Source of the DNA: Variovorax sp. OK212
GTDB taxonomy: Bacteria; Pseudomonadota; Gammaproteobacteria; Burkholderiales; Burkholderiaceae_C
Assembly (NCBI RefSeq): GCF_900112425.1
Contig: NZ_FOLP01000017.1
Coordinates: 62,001 to 126,000, forward strand
Length of the DNA: 64,000 nucleotides
Direction of reading: 5' to 3'
This document shows positions 1-7,617 of this stretch, piece by piece. The notes beneath the pieces were generated by a model. It saw nothing but the letters and a program-made list of their open reading frames with translations. It had not been told where the DNA came from and ran no database searches. Position 1 is the stretch's first letter. Each line of letters begins with the position of its first letter. The position numbers and the translations under genes are program-made.

Positions 1-480
1 GAGGAAAGCGAATGTAAGCGCGTGCGGGCCGCACTGGCCACCGCCATCGCGGAAGACAGCACCTTCCTGCCGTCGCCGGTTCGCGACGCCGCCATGGACC
101 CCGCCGTTCCCGTCGCGTTCTCGCCTTTCCGCCAGCGCTACCTCGCCCGCCAGCAGGCGATGGAAGCCGGCGTCGGCCCGCTGCGCGGCAAGCTGCGCGC
201 GCGGCTGGCGGGCCGCTCGCCCGCGATGGCGCGGCTTGCCTCGGTGGACGTGGTCATGGAGCAGGTGCTCGGCGCGCAGGAGCGCACCCTGCTGGCCAGC
301 GTGCCCGCGCTGCTCGAAAAACACTTCAAGCGCCTGCGGCAGGCAGCACCCGACGCATGGCTGGACCGGTTCCGCCAGGACGCGCGCGACGTGCTGCTGG
401 CCGAACTGGACCTCCGATTCCAACCTGTAGACGGGCTGCTCGAAGCCCTTCGCGCAGGGCACAAAGACACTCTTCAATGA
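1..480 (+). CDS. DUF3348-type protein, C-terminal part
   Basis: The reading frame is open from the first base of the window to the TGA at 478-480, so only the C-terminal portion (about 159 residues) is present; the real start lies upstream. The protein is soluble, rich in Ala, Arg and Leu, with no membrane segment or signal visible. By position and sequence character it matches the DUF3348 family, which in Burkholderiales sits directly before a DUF802 protein, an OmpA protein and a DUF2894 protein, as here. Its stop overlaps the start of the next gene (ATGA at 477-480), which points to translational coupling. Its molecular function is unknown; a cytoplasmic partner of the membrane complex encoded downstream is an inference. 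Confidence 0.72.
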   Translation, partial: EESECKRVRAALATAIAEDSTFLPSPVRDAAMDPAVPVAFSPFRQRYLARQQAMEAGVGPLRGKLRARLAGRSPAMARLASVDVVMEQVLGAQERTLLASVPALLEKHFKRLRQAAPDAWLDRFRQDARDVLLAELDLRFQPVDGLLEALRAGHKDTLQ

Positions 481-3179
481 ACAGATTCCTTCATCACGCG
501 GTCATGGCCGCGGGCCTGGCCGTGGTCGCCTGGGCCGGCGCGGGCTACATCGGCTCCAACCCGCTGGCGCTGGCCGTCACGCTGCTGGTCGGCGCGTTCT
601 ACGTCATGGGCGCGCTGGAGCTGCACCGCTTCCACCAGGCCACGTCGACGCTCACGAAGGCCGTGACCGAGCTGTCCGCGCCGCCCGCCAGCCTGGGCGC
701 CTGGCTCGGCCAGCTGCACCCGTCGCTGCAGAACGCGGTGCGCCTGCGCATCGAGGGCGAACGCGTGGGCCTGCCCGGCCCGGCCATGACGCCGTACCTC
801 GCGGGCTTCCTGGTGCTGCTGGGCATGCTGGGCACGTTCCTGGGCATGGTGGTCACGCTCAAGGGCACGGGCATCGCGCTGGAAAGCTCGACCGACCTGC
901 AATCGATTCGCGCCTCGCTCTCCGCGCCCGTGAAGGGCCTGGGCCTGGCCTTCGGCACCTCGGTGGCGGGCGTGGCCGCATCGGCGATGCTGGGCTTTGC
1001 CTCGGCGCTGAGCCGCCGCGAGCGCCTGCAGGCCGGGCAGTTGCTCGACAGCAAGATCGCGACCACGCTGCGCCCGTACTCGCAGGTGCACCAGCGCGAG
1101 GAGTCCTTCAAGCTGCTGCAGCGCCAGGCCGAGGCCATGCCCGCGCTGGTCGGCCAGCTGCAGGACATGATGGCCGCGATGGAACGCCAGAGCCTGGCGT
1201 TGAACGATCGCCTGGCCGCCGGCCAGGACGGCTTCTACGGCCGCACCGAAGCCGCGTACGCCGGCCTGGCCTCGTCGGTCGACAAGTCGCTGCAGCACAG
1301 CCTGACCGAGAGCGCGCGCATCGCGAGCGCGGCGATCCAGCCGGTGGTCGAAGCCACCATGGCCGGCATCGCGCGCGAGACGGCGTCGCTGCACGACACG
1401 CTCGCGCAAACGGTGCAGCAGCAACTCGACGGCCTCTCCAGCCGCTTCGAGGCCACCACCGGCCGCGTGGCGGACACCTGGAAGCTGGCGCTCGCCGAGC
1501 ACCAGCGCACCACCGAGACCCTGTCCAGCGACGTGCGCGGCGCGCACGACCGGCTGGCGCTGGCCTTCGGCGAACGCTCGGCCGCGCTGGTCGACAGCGT
1601 GGCGGCGCGGCTCGAAAGCACCGTGGGCAGCGTGTCGGACACCTGGGGCGGCGCGCTCGCGCAGCACCAGCTGGCCAGCGAGAAACTGTCCGCCGATACG
1701 CAGCAGGCGCTCGTCGCCGCGGCAGCCACCTTCGAGCGGCACTCGGCCTCGCTGCTGGGCACCGTGGGCCAGGCGCACACCGCGCTGCAGACGCAACTGG
1801 CATCGCGCGACGAGCAACGGCTCTCCGCGTGGACGCAGTCGCTGGCATCGATGGCCGAGTCGCTGCGGCAGGAGTGGCAGCAGGCCGGCGCGCACACGCT
1901 CGACCAGCAGCAGCACCTGCTGGAGACCATGGCGCGGACGGCGCGCGAGATGTCGGCCCAGACCGAAGCGCATGCGAAGAGCACCACCGCCGAGATCGCG
2001 CAGCTGCTGCAGGCCGCCGCGGAAGCACCACGTGTCGCCGGCGAAGTGATGGCCGCGCTGCGCGAGAAGCTCGCCGACAGCATGGACAGCTGGCAGGCCA
2101 CGCTGGCCGAACACCAGCGCACGACCGAGACGCTGTCCGCCGACGTGCGCGGCGCACACGACCGCCTGGCCGAGACCTTCGGCAACCGCTCGGCCGCGCT
2201 GGTCGACGGCGTTGCAGCGCGGCTCGAAGGCGCTGTGGGCCAGGTGTCGCACACCTGGGGCAGCGCCCTCGCGCAGCACCGGCAGGCCAGCGAGAAGCTG
2301 TCCGCCGACACGCAGCAGGCGCTCACCGCGGCCGCCGCCACCTTCGAACAGCACTCGGCCTCCCTGCTGGGCAGCGTGGGCCAGGCGCACGCCGAACTGC
2401 AGACGGAACTGACCTCGCGCGACGAACAGCGCCTGTCGGCATGGACGCAATCGCTCGCGTCGATCGCCGGTTCGCTGCACGACGAATGGCAGCAGGCGGG
2501 CGCAAGCACGCTGGGCCAGCAGCAGCAACTGCTGGAGACCATGGCGCAGACCGCGCGCGAGATGTCGGCCCGGAACGATGCGCACGCGAAGCACACCATC
2601 GCAGAGATCGCACAGCTGCTGCAGGCGGCCTCCGAGGCGCCGCGCGTCGCGGCCGAGGTGGTGGCCGAGCTGCGCCAGAAGCTGTCGGACAGCATGGCGC
2701 GCGACAACGTGATGCTGGAGGAACGCAGCCGCATCCTCGAGACGCTTTCCACGCTGCTGGACGCGGTGAACCATGCGTCCACCGAGCAGCGCGCGGCGGT
2801 CGATTCGCTGGTGGCCGCATCGGCCGACGTGCTCGAGCGTGTCGGCAGCCGCTTCACCGAGAAGATCGGCGAAGAGACGGAGAAGATGTCGACGGTGGCC
2901 GCGCAGATCACCGGCAGCGCCGTCGAGGTGGCGAGCATGGGCGAGGCCTTCGGCTTCGCGGTGCAGCTGTTCAGCGAGTCGAACGAGAAGATGGGCGCGC
3001 AGTTGCAGCGCATCGAAGGCGCGCTGGGCAAGTCGATCTCGCGCAGCGACGAACAGCTGGCGTACTACGTGGCGCAGGCGCGCGAAGTGATCGACCTGAG
3101 CATCATGTCGCAGAAGCAGATCGTCGAAGACCTGCAGCGCGTGGCCGACCGCCAGGCCGCCGTGGGCAGCGAAGCGTGA
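477..3179 (+). CDS. DUF802 protein: MotA/TolQ-like membrane protein with long coiled-coil tail
   Basis: This is a 900-residue protein. I chose the ATG at 477, inside the ATGA overlap, rather than the upstream extension. Four hydrophobic segments lie near residues 8-27, 30-48, 106-129 and 153-178. The third carries LGMLGTFLGM and the fourth GLAFGTSVAG, both resembling the pore helices of MotA, TolQ and ExbB. About 700 residues of Ala/Gln/Glu-rich heptad-like sequence follow, predicted to form a long cytoplasmic coiled coil and containing two 204-residue tandem repeats; DUF802 is known as a repeated region. The next gene encodes a MotB/OmpA-like partner, so a proton-driven stator-like complex is likely. 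The layout of a MotA-like pore plus very long tail recalls ZorA of the Zorya defence system, but homology to ZorA is not shown. Function unknown. Confidence 0.85.
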   Translation: MNRFLHHAVMAAGLAVVAWAGAGYIGSNPLALAVTLLVGAFYVMGALELHRFHQATSTLTKAVTELSAPPASLGAWLGQLHPSLQNAVRLRIEGERVGLPGPAMTPYLAGFLVLLGMLGTFLGMVVTLKGTGIALESSTDLQSIRASLSAPVKGLGLAFGTSVAGVAASAMLGFASALSRRERLQAGQLLDSKIATTLRPYSQVHQREESFKLLQRQAEAMPALVGQLQDMMAAMERQSLALNDRLAAGQDGFYGRTEAAYAGLASSVDKSLQHSLTESARIASAAIQPVVEATMAGIARETASLHDTLAQTVQQQLDGLSSRFEATTGRVADTWKLALAEHQRTTETLSSDVRGAHDRLALAFGERSAALVDSVAARLESTVGSVSDTWGGALAQHQLASEKLSADTQQALVAAAATFERHSASLLGTVGQAHTALQTQLASRDEQRLSAWTQSLASMAESLRQEWQQAGAHTLDQQQHLLETMARTAREMSAQTEAHAKSTTAEIAQLLQAAAEAPRVAGEVMAALREKLADSMDSWQATLAEHQRTTETLSADVRGAHDRLAETFGNRSAALVDGVAARLEGAVGQVSHTWGSALAQHRQASEKLSADTQQALTAAAATFEQHSASLLGSVGQAHAELQTELTSRDEQRLSAWTQSLASIAGSLHDEWQQAGASTLGQQQQLLETMAQTAREMSARNDAHAKHTIAEIAQLLQAASEAPRVAAEVVAELRQKLSDSMARDNVMLEERSRILETLSTLLDAVNHASTEQRAAVDSLVAASADVLERVGSRFTEKIGEETEKMSTVAAQITGSAVEVASMGEAFGFAVQLFSESNEKMGAQLQRIEGALGKSISRSDEQLAYYVAQAREVIDLSIMSQKQIVEDLQRVADRQAAVGSEA
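1473..2696 (+). repeat. 612-bp in-frame tandem duplication in the DUF802 gene
   Basis: Two head-to-tail units, 1473-2084 and 2085-2696, each encode 204 residues. They begin with D-(T/S)-W-x-x-x-LAEHQRTTETLS and end with REKLADSM or RQKLSDSM. Long stretches are identical in protein and close in DNA, so the duplication is recent or kept homogeneous by recombination. It lengthens the predicted coiled-coil tail by one full unit. Confidence 0.9.
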
Positions 3180-3841
3180 TGCAGGACGACCTCGACGGCG
3201 GCGCCGAACCCGGCGTGCCGGTGTGGGCGGTGTTCGGCGACCTGATGTCGGGCCTGCTGGGCGCCTTCGTGCTGATCCTGGTGTGCGCGCTGGGCATGCA
3301 GCTCGAGCTGGCGACCAAGCTGGAGTCGGAGGTGCAGCAGCGCGAGGCCGAAGCCAAGCGCCGGCAGACGCTCGAAGAAGCGCTGGCGGGGCCGCTCGCG
3401 GCGGGCCGCGTGACGCTGACCAACGGCCGCATCGGCATCAGCGGCAACGTGCTGTTCGCCTTCAACTCGGCCGACCTGCAGCCCGAAGGCCGCCAGCTGC
3501 TCAAGAGCCTGGCGGCGCCGCTCTCGGCCTACCTGCGTTCGCGCGACGAGATCCTGATGGTGAGCGGCTTCACCGACGACCGGCAGATGCGCGACAACGC
3601 GCGCCAGTTCGCGGACAACTGGGAGCTGTCGGCGCAGCGCGCGCTGACCGTGACGCGCGCGCTGATCGAATCCGGCGTGCCGTCTTCCGCGATCTTTGCC
3701 GCGGCCTTCGGTGCCGAGCAGGCCGTGGCGTCGAATGCCGATGCCGACGGGCGCTCGAAGAACCGGCGCGTGGAGATGGCGCCAACGCCACGGCCTTCGC
3801 GCCCCGCGGGCACAGGCGAGGCCGCCAAGCCCCGTGGCTGA
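3179..3841 (+). CDS. MotB-like OmpA-family protein
   Basis: This 220-residue protein starts at the ATG of a TGATG junction with the DUF802 gene. One transmembrane helix lies near residues 15-40, preceded by a short N-terminus with no cleavable signal. The segment VFGDLMSGLLGAF puts Asp21 at the start of the helix, in the position of the proton-accepting aspartate of MotB (ADFMTAMMAF-type motif). A short coiled coil leads to a periplasmic OmpA-like domain (about residues 80-205) with the NWELSAQRA and KNRRVEM signatures of peptidoglycan binding. This is the layout of MotB and ZorB. It should anchor the DUF802 pore protein to the cell wall. The tail is Pro-rich. Confidence in the family is high; the physiological role is unknown. 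Confidence 0.88.
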   Translation: MQDDLDGGAEPGVPVWAVFGDLMSGLLGAFVLILVCALGMQLELATKLESEVQQREAEAKRRQTLEEALAGPLAAGRVTLTNGRIGISGNVLFAFNSADLQPEGRQLLKSLAAPLSAYLRSRDEILMVSGFTDDRQMRDNARQFADNWELSAQRALTVTRALIESGVPSSAIFAAAFGAEQAVASNADADGRSKNRRVEMAPTPRPSRPAGTGEAAKPRG

Positions 3842-4457
3842 AGACACGGCCCTCGATCTCGCCGCGTGGCGCGAACGCGGCGACGACCGCTTCGACCCCG
3901 TGCGCTTTCGCTTCATCGAGGCAATGGCCCGGCGGGCGGCCGCGCACGACGGCGAGGCGCGGCGCCTGCTCGACGACAGGCTGGTGCTGCTGCTGGCGGC
4001 GTACGGCGAAGCGATGGAGAAGGCACGCGCCGCCGACGCGCCGGCGGAAGACGCATCGCCTTCGAACGCCGCGCTTGCCGAGCTGGTCGCGCACATCGCG
4101 CGGCATGCACCGCCGCCGGGCGAAGGCCTCGCGGCCCACGCGCCCGCGCCCGATCTCAAGGCCGTCACCTATTTCCGCAGCACCTGGTCCAAGCTCAGCG
4201 CCGAACGGCGGCTGAACCAGTCGCTGGCCAAGATGCCGGACAACGCCGGCCCGCTCAACTCGCACCACCTGGTGCACCGCGCGCTGATCCTGATGCGCGA
4301 CCTCTCGCCGGAATACCTCAACCGGTTCATGTCGTACGTCGATGCCCTGCTGTGGATCGACCAGGCGAACGCCAGCATGGCCGCCGCGGCGGCCAGCGCG
4401 CCGCGCGCCGAGAACAGCAAGACCGCCAGGAAGACAGGCCGCAGCAAGGCCGCCTGA
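3834..4457 (+). CDS. DUF2894 domain-containing protein
   Basis: This 207-residue soluble protein starts at a GTG at 3834, overlapping the end of the OmpA gene by 8 bases; no ATG fits better. It is Ala/Arg-rich with a conserved-looking core around LKAVTYFRSTWSKL and a basic C-terminus. DUF2894 proteins are found in Burkholderiales as the last gene of this four-gene set, and the overlaps at all three junctions (477-480, 3179, 3834-3841) argue for one operon and equal synthesis. No catalytic motif is visible. A cytoplasmic role alongside the MotA/MotB-like pair is inferred from neighbourhood only. Confidence 0.75.
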   Translation: MAEDTALDLAAWRERGDDRFDPVRFRFIEAMARRAAAHDGEARRLLDDRLVLLLAAYGEAMEKARAADAPAEDASPSNAALAELVAHIARHAPPPGEGLAAHAPAPDLKAVTYFRSTWSKLSAERRLNQSLAKMPDNAGPLNSHHLVHRALILMRDLSPEYLNRFMSYVDALLWIDQANASMAAAAASAPRAENSKTARKTGRSKAA

Positions 4458-4500
4458 ATCCGGCGGGAACATCCGCCGGAATCGACACTTTCCAATTACA

Positions 4501-4529
4501 TTGCACGCAATTCAATTGCTCGCTACAAT
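4501..4529 (+). promoter_or_regulatory. ohrR promoter with OhrR-type operator in its spacer
   Basis: A -35 element TTGCAC (4501-4506) and a -10 element TACAAT (4524-4529) are 17 bp apart. The spacer holds the dyad GCAATTCAATTGC (4507-4519), perfect around a central base and AATTG-rich like known OhrR boxes. A repressor there would directly block RNA polymerase. Initiation 7-8 bases after the -10 would fall at the ATG (4537), so the ohrR message may be leaderless. Confidence 0.75.
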
Positions 4530-4536
4530 TCCACCC

Positions 4537-4992
4537 ATGCGCTCCACCCAGGCCCCCACCGACGAAATGCTCAAGCTGGACAACCAGCTGTGCTTTGCGG
4601 TCTATTCCGCCTCGCTGGCCATGACGCGCCTGTACAAGCCCGAGCTCGAAAAGCTCCAGCTCACCTACCCGCAGTACCTCGTCATGCTCGCCCTCTGGGA
4701 GCAGGACGGCCCCACGGTCTCCGCGCTGGGCGAGCTGCTCTCGCTCGACTCGGGCACGCTCACGCCGCTGCTCAAGCGCCTGGAGGCCAACGGCTACGTG
4801 GCCCGCGTGCGCGACGTGGCCGACGAGCGGCGCGTGCACATCACGCTCACCGCCGCGGGCCGCAAGCTGAAGACCAAGGCCGCCAACGTGCCCGCCTGCC
4901 TCATGGCCGCCACCGAATGCTCGGTGCCGGAACTCATTGCGCTCACGCAGCAGATCCAGACGCTGCGCGACCGCATCAAGAAAGCCGCGTGA
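4537..4992 (+). CDS. ohrR: MarR-family organic peroxide sensor OhrR
   Basis: This is a 151-residue winged-helix MarR-family repressor. The N-terminal region LDNQLCFAVYSAS places the peroxide-sensing Cys at residue 19, as in OhrR. Two more cysteines, Cys121 and Cys128, lie near the C-terminus, which fits the two-cysteine subclass that forms an intersubunit disulfide on oxidation (as in Xanthomonas). The helix-turn-helix and wing cover about residues 60-105 (DSGTLTPLLKRL, then DERRVHITLT). OhrR represses ohr and itself until organic hydroperoxides oxidise the sensing Cys. Here ohr follows by 57 bp on the same strand, and the AATTG dyad in the upstream promoter is the likely operator. The ATG at 4537 gives the family's usual length. 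Confidence 0.93.
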   Translation: MRSTQAPTDEMLKLDNQLCFAVYSASLAMTRLYKPELEKLQLTYPQYLVMLALWEQDGPTVSALGELLSLDSGTLTPLLKRLEANGYVARVRDVADERRVHITLTAAGRKLKTKAANVPACLMAATECSVPELIALTQQIQTLRDRIKKAA

Positions 4993-5049
4993 ACGCGCGG
5001 CGAATGCGCATCTCCCCCGTCCCTTCATCACTCACCAAAGGAAATCACC

Positions 5050-5475
5050 ATGACCACCAAGCTCGACAAAGTGCTCTACACCGCAGAAGCCCACACCGTC
5101 GGCGGCCGTGACGGCGCAGGCAAGTCCAGCGACGGCGCGATCGACGTCAAGCTGAGCTCGCCTGGCTCGGGCAAGCCCGGCACCAACCCCGAACAGCTGT
5201 TCGCGGTCGGCTACGCCGCCTGCTTCATCGGTGCGATGAAGGCCGTCGGCCCGAAGATCGGCGTGAAGGTGCCCGAAGACGTCGCCATCGACTCCAGCGT
5301 TTCCCTCGGCCCGACGAACGGCGGCGCCGCCTACGGCATCGCCGTGAAGCTGGCGATCACCCTGCCGGGCCTGGACGCCGAAGCCAAGCAGAAGCTGGTC
5401 GACACCGCCCACCAGGTCTGCCCGTACTCGAACGCCACGCGCGGCAACATCGACGTCGAACTGACGATTGCCTAA
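5050..5475 (+). CDS. ohr: Organic hydroperoxide resistance protein Ohr
   Basis: This 141-residue thiol peroxidase belongs to the OsmC/Ohr family and reduces organic and fatty-acid hydroperoxides in the cytoplasm, usually with lipoyl proteins as reductant. The catalytic set is visible: Arg20 (GGRDG), Glu48 (NPEQL), the peroxidatic Cys58 (YAACF) and the resolving Cys124 (HQVCPYS). Length and motif spacing are standard. The start is preceded by AAAGGAAA at good distance. It lies 57 bp after ohrR and is probably co-transcribed from the promoter at 4501-4529; no separate promoter was recognised in the gap. A strong terminator follows at 5509-5542. Confidence 0.96.
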   Translation: MTTKLDKVLYTAEAHTVGGRDGAGKSSDGAIDVKLSSPGSGKPGTNPEQLFAVGYAACFIGAMKAVGPKIGVKVPEDVAIDSSVSLGPTNGGAAYGIAVKLAITLPGLDAEAKQKLVDTAHQVCPYSNATRGNIDVELTIA

Positions 5476-5508
5476 GTCCAGCGCGCGAGTCCAGCGCGCG
5501 AAAGACAC

Positions 5509-5542
5509 AAGGGCGGCACCGGCAACGGTGCCGCCCTTTTTT
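5509..5542 (+). terminator. Intrinsic terminator after ohr
   Basis: GGGCGGCACC and GGTGCCGCCC form a perfect 10-bp stem with loop GGCAAC, followed by six T. It closes the ohrR-ohr unit. The opposite strand lacks a good T-run, so it serves mainly the plus strand. Just upstream a 13-bp unit (GTCCAGCGCGCGA) is directly repeated at 5476-5501. Confidence 0.9.
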
Positions 5543-5553
5543 CATGCGCCCGG

Positions 5554-6453
5554 TCAGCCCGCGCCGCCCGCCTGCGCGAGCAGCCATGCCTTGAAGATCT
5601 GCAGCGACTGCATCTGCGCCGACTCTTCCGGGTAGACGAGGTAGTAGCCCTTGGCGTAGCGATGCCGGTGACGCGACAGGCGCTTGAGCCGGCCCGAGGC
5701 CACCATGTCCTCGCCCATGTAAGGCGGCAGCAATGCCACGCCCATGCCGGCCACCGCCGCGTTGAGCGCCATCGACATGATTTCGTAGCGCGGCCCTTCG
5801 CGCGGTGCCGCGTCCGCGATGCCCTCGTGCCGGAACCATTCGTCCCATCCGTCGGGCAGCGTGTGATGGTGGATGAGCGCCGAGCGCGGCGTGTTCGCAT
5901 CGACCTTCTTGCCATGCACCCTGACCCACGACGGCGCGGCATAGGGCGACAACTCCAAGGGCAAGACGAACTCGCTGTGCAGCCCCGCGCGCTGCCCATC
6001 GCTGAACTCGAGCGATGCATCGACCGGCGTGGCGCGAAAGTCGACCTGGCCCACGCGCGTGCCCAGGTTCAGCGTGATCTCGCCATGCGCGCGCGTGAAG
6101 GCCGGCAGGCGCGGAATGAGCCAGTAGCTGCCGACCGACGCGCCCACCGACAACGACAGTTCGCCGCCGCGCCCCTTCAAGGCCATGACAGTCGCCGTGG
6201 CGCGCTCCAGCCGCCGCAACAAGGGCGCCACTTCGCCGAGGTAGTACACGCCCGCCTGCGTGAGCGCCAGCGCTTCGCGGCGCCGTGTGAACAGCCGCAC
6301 GCCGAGCCGGTCTTCGAGCGTCTGCACCTGGCGGCTCACCGCCCCTTGCGTGAGCCGCAACTCGTGCGCGGCGGCGGTGAACGAGCGCAAGCGCGCGCTG
6401 GCTTCGAGGCACAGCAGCGACATCGTCGAAGGGGCGCGGATATTTGTGTTCAT
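5554..6453 (-). CDS. LysR-family transcriptional regulator, GcvA-like
   Basis: This is a 299-residue regulator. The N-terminal winged helix-turn-helix (about residues 8-67) contains RSFTAAAHELRLTQGAVS, and a periplasmic-binding-fold effector domain follows. The start MNTNIRAP at 6453 was preferred over an upstream in-frame ATG because it gives the standard LysR N-terminus. It is transcribed away from the Bug receptor and D-aminoacylase genes (6624-9063) across a 170-bp gap, the classic arrangement for a LysR protein controlling its divergent neighbours. The effector may be the substrate of that pathway, perhaps an N-acyl-D-amino acid (inference). Confidence 0.88.
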   Translation of the reverse strand: MNTNIRAPSTMSLLCLEASARLRSFTAAAHELRLTQGAVSRQVQTLEDRLGVRLFTRRREALALTQAGVYYLGEVAPLLRRLERATATVMALKGRGGELSLSVGASVGSYWLIPRLPAFTRAHGEITLNLGTRVGQVDFRATPVDASLEFSDGQRAGLHSEFVLPLELSPYAAPSWVRVHGKKVDANTPRSALIHHHTLPDGWDEWFRHEGIADAAPREGPRYEIMSMALNAAVAGMGVALLPPYMGEDMVASGRLKRLSRHRHRYAKGYYLVYPEESAQMQSLQIFKAWLLAQAGGAG

Positions 6454-6623
6454 GAGGAAAGCGCAACTTTGGCGCATACCGTCAAGCCCATCACCCAGGA
6501 AGCACCTTGAACATGCATGCGAAAACCTCATGCTAGACGCAGCAAACATGGTTTGTCCACGGTGCCCGCACCGATCAACATCGCGGCCATTCCTGCATGA
6601 CTTCGACGATGAAAGGGCTTCCC

Positions 6624-7613
6624 ATGCCAGAGCAATTTCCCACGCGCCGCGATGTGTTGCGGCTGGGTTCGGCCACCGCGCTGGCGGGCTTGCCGCTGAT
6701 GTCGATCGCGGCCGCCTGGCCCGACCACGCCGTGCGCCTTGTCGTGCCCTCGGCCGCGGGCGGCTCGCCCGACGCGGTCTGCCGCCTGCTTGCCAACGAG
6801 CTGTCGAGGTCCCTGGGCCAGGCGCTCATCATCGACAACAAGCCCGGCGCGAGCGGCAACATCGGCATGATCGACGTGACGCGCGCCACACCCGACGGCT
6901 ACACGCTGGGCTACGGCAACGTGGGCACGCTGGCCATCAACAAGGCGCTGTTCTCCAAGCTGCCCTACGACCCCGATCGCCAGCTGGTGCCCGTCGCATT
7001 GCTGGGCTACGTGCAGAACGCGCTGGTCGTTCGCAAGGACCTGGGCGTGCGCGGCGTGGCCGAACTCATCGCGCTCGCGAAGTCCAGGCCCGGCAAGCTC
7101 ACCATGGGCTCGGCCGGCAACGGCACCACCGGCCACCTCGGCGGCGAACTGTTCAAGACCATGACGGGCACCGCCATCACGCACGTGCCCTACCGCGGCA
7201 GCCCGCAAGCCATACAGGACCTGATGGGCGGCCAGGTCGACCTGATGTTCGACAACCTGAGCTCGATCGCGCCGCACATCCAGGCCGGGCGGCTCGCGGT
7301 GCTGGCCGTGACGGGCGCGCAGCGCAGCGCGCTGTTCCCCCACATTCCCACCTTGGCCGAGTCGGGCGTGCCGGGCTACGACGTGGTGGCCTGGGGCGGC
7401 ATCGTCGCGCCCGCGAAAACGCCGGGCGCCGTGGTCGTGCAATTGAACACGGCCATCAACGCCATCCTCTCCACCCCCGCCATGCGCGAGAAGTACGCGG
7501 CCATCGGCTTCGAACCGCTCACCGGCCCGCCGGAGCGCCTGTGGGAGCGTGTGGCGCGCGAGACACCGATCTGGGCCGACGTGGTGAAGCGCTCCGGCGC
7601 GCAGGTCGATTGA
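6624..7613 (+). CDS. Bug/TctC-family periplasmic solute-binding receptor, Tat-type signal
   Basis: This 329-residue protein belongs to the tripartite tricarboxylate receptor (Bug) family, greatly expanded in Bordetella, Variovorax and relatives. The N-terminus TRRDVLRLG followed by a hydrophobic stretch is a twin-arginine signal peptide, so it is probably exported folded. Family hallmarks include the early IRLVVPxAAGGSPD-like segment and the A-x-P-D-G-Y-T-L loop. The start at 6624 is set by GAAAGGG six bases upstream; an ATG at 6597 lacks this. It lies 4 bases before the D-aminoacylase gene, so it may bind or signal an acylated D-amino acid or related carboxylate. No TctA/TctB membrane genes are adjacent, as is usual for orphan Bug proteins. 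Confidence 0.88.
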   Translation: MPEQFPTRRDVLRLGSATALAGLPLMSIAAAWPDHAVRLVVPSAAGGSPDAVCRLLANELSRSLGQALIIDNKPGASGNIGMIDVTRATPDGYTLGYGNVGTLAINKALFSKLPYDPDRQLVPVALLGYVQNALVVRKDLGVRGVAELIALAKSRPGKLTMGSAGNGTTGHLGGELFKTMTGTAITHVPYRGSPQAIQDLMGGQVDLMFDNLSSIAPHIQAGRLAVLAVTGAQRSALFPHIPTLAESGVPGYDVVAWGGIVAPAKTPGAVVVQLNTAINAILSTPAMREKYAAIGFEPLTGPPERLWERVARETPIWADVVKRSGAQVD

Positions 7614-7617
7614 AGGC

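Noticed and set aside
474-2774. Long open frame on the minus strand opposite the DUF802 gene
   Set aside because: High GC keeps antisense frames open; its product is His/Arg/Gln-rich without domains, and the plus-strand gene has clear motifs and couplings.
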